Below are positions 37,720 through 38,647 of a stretch of 38,647 nucleotides of DNA, piece by piece (within the stretch, counting starts at the first letter, position 1; the number at the start of each line of letters is the position of its first letter). A program made the translations under genes and the position numbers. This DNA is from Ga0074139 sp964515195 (GTDB lineage: Bacteria; Bdellovibrionota; Bdellovibrionia; Bdellovibrionales; Bdellovibrionaceae), in contig CAZETK010000030.1 in assembly GCA_964515195.1 (NCBI GenBank), positions 1 to 38,647 on the forward strand. Direction: 5' to 3'. The notes below the pieces were generated by a model. That model made no database searches and was not told the DNA's origin. It worked only from the letters and a program-made list of their open reading frames with translations.

Positions 37720-38647
37720 ATGAAAATTAGATTGGCATCACGTGACGGCTTTTCTTTGATTGAAGCTCTAATTGCATTGGGCCTCGTGGGTGTTTTGGGC
37801 TTTGTAATTGCCGAAATGATGGCGAATTCAGCGGCCAGTGCAAGAAGTCTGTCAGATAAGTTGGAAATCCTTCAGCTTAAAGACTTAATGATACGCGTGA
37901 TGGCAGATGGGGATGTTTGCACCAAGGTTTTGGGTGGATCCACGCCCAGAAAAAGTTTTGATCCTAACGACTCGGCGGCAGAGATCGTTCTGTCTTCCAT
38001 TCCCATGTCATCCGCAGCAGGTGCCTCGGATTTAATCGCTATCGGTTCAAAAATTACAAATCATACGCAGGTTTCCAAAATCACTGTATCCAACTTTAGA
38101 AACACCGGGAATACGAACGAATATCTATCACAATACAATATTCACTTTACCACCACTGGATCTGGACTGCCCCCTAAACCATTAACCTACCAGGCCGTCC
38201 TTTACACGCAGGATGATATTCATGGTAACAAAGAGATACTGGCCTGTGCGAACACGCAACTTTCCTACATGGAGAGAGTTTATTTTTACTTTGGGACATC
38301 TGCCAGTACTGGTAATAAATATTATTGCAACCCCACCTGTAATTGGACTGTTCCGACAACGGCAAAAGGCCCTGCTTTTATCACCATTGCTGGAGGCGGG
38401 GCCTCTGCTGTAGGCCCATTGGTTTTAAATAAAGGCTCTGGCGGGCATAGCGGTGGCTATTTGATGAATGCTCCCACAACATTGACCCCTGGTTCAATGA
38501 TAGCCATTACTGTGGGTTACGGTGGCGAAGTTTTTACTGCACCCTATGTGGCGGGAGTTCCTGGTGGCGAAAGCCGATTTGGAACTATCTATAGTTGTTC
38601 CGGTGGGGGGGCTCCGACAGAATGTGGTGTACTGCGATCGGGAACTG
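37720..38647 (+). CDS. Prepilin-type protein with C-terminal glycine-rich tail-fibre-like domain, partial
   Basis: The frame is open from the ATG at 37720 to the window edge (309 codons). The N-terminus is a type IV prepilin/pseudopilin signal: MKIRLASRDG then FSLIEALIALGLVGVLGFVI, with Gly10 before the cleavage site and Glu at mature position 5. Residues about 60-190 form a Ser/Thr-rich pseudopilin-like domain. From about residue 200, CNPTCNWTVPTTAKGPAFIT, IAGGGASAVG, SGGHSGGYLM, LTPGSMIAITVGYGGEV recall the glycine-rich domains of phage tail fibres and adhesins (W-x-VP, then pG-x-x-x-x-ITVGxGG). It could be a surface-exposed minor pilin carrying an adhesive tip. The start has only AGGA about 10 bases upstream. 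It follows murF but has its own FliA-type promoter. Confidence 0.75.
   Translation, partial: MKIRLASRDGFSLIEALIALGLVGVLGFVIAEMMANSAASARSLSDKLEILQLKDLMIRVMADGDVCTKVLGGSTPRKSFDPNDSAAEIVLSSIPMSSAAGASDLIAIGSKITNHTQVSKITVSNFRNTGNTNEYLSQYNIHFTTTGSGLPPKPLTYQAVLYTQDDIHGNKEILACANTQLSYMERVYFYFGTSASTGNKYYCNPTCNWTVPTTAKGPAFITIAGGGASAVGPLVLNKGSGGHSGGYLMNAPTTLTPGSMIAITVGYGGEVFTAPYVAGVPGGESRFGTIYSCSGGGAPTECGVLRSGT

Noticed and set aside
1..38647. Mobile elements, CRISPR arrays, tRNA or rRNA genes
   Set aside because: No transposase or integrase, no regularly spaced repeats and no tRNA or rRNA signature was seen on either strand.

Overview
The window looks like chromosomal DNA of a Gram-negative, flagellated bacterium of the Bdellovibrio type (Bdellovibrionota). 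This rests on gene content, not on a search: meso-diaminopimelate-type MurE, heptose and outer-membrane genes, MotA/MotB, a PASTA-bearing FtsI, an H1-like lysine/alanine-rich protein, secreted peptidase and wall-hydrolase genes, and prepilin-like genes at both ends. I saw no tRNA, rRNA, CRISPR array, insertion sequence or prophage. Most of the window is conserved core genome with lineage-specific genes between.

Layout. 1-700 (minus): start of a Flp-like prepilin and an H1-like protein with a good terminator. 720-3971 (plus): folD, a secreted phytase-esterase-like protein and an RlmI-like rRNA methyltransferase. 3972-6499: a nitric-oxide-stress group, namely a YtfE-type di-iron protein, a Crp/Fnr regulator and NnrS, with a Crp/Fnr-type palindrome between the two divergent genes. 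6500-8653: unrecognised envelope genes. 8641-11981 (minus): an overlapping operon prmA-rsmE-RDD-rfaE2, preceded by a small secreted protein. 12093-15930: a SleB-like secreted hydrolase, then rluB-like and dsbD genes on the minus strand. 16020-17850: motA and motB behind a sigma-28 (FliA) promoter. 17912-22448: a TorF-like porin, a DEDDh exonuclease with a WYL-like tail, LspA fused to a HAMP-like module, dacB and a TetR regulator. 22449-22996 holds no clear gene. 22997-25967 (minus): M14 carboxypeptidase, PilZ protein, folA and thyA. 26300-27776 (plus): pirin and a DODA-type dioxygenase. 27792-30530 (minus): a salvage group with hpt and an upp-like gene. 30556-37498 (plus): a dcw fragment rsmH-ftsL-ftsI-[antisense esterase]-murE-murF. 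37499-38647: a sigma-28-like promoter and a prepilin carrying a glycine-rich domain, cut by the window edge.

How the genes connect. Cell-wall synthesis and remodelling dominate (rsmH, ftsL, ftsI, murE, murF, dacB, the SleB-like hydrolase). Folate and nucleotide supply (folD, folA, thyA, hpt, upp) and ribosome modification (prmA, rsmE, rluB, rlmI) form the housekeeping layer. The most distinctive signals are regulatory: an Fnr-type box and -10 placed so that transcription of the di-iron gene would begin at its ATG; other promoters abutting start codons (murE, rsmH, the SleB-like gene, the exonuclease); and a consensus-sequence FliA promoter in front of a non-flagellar prepilin gene. The most distinctive proteins are the LspA-HAMP and exonuclease-WYL fusions and the prepilin with a tail-fibre-like domain.
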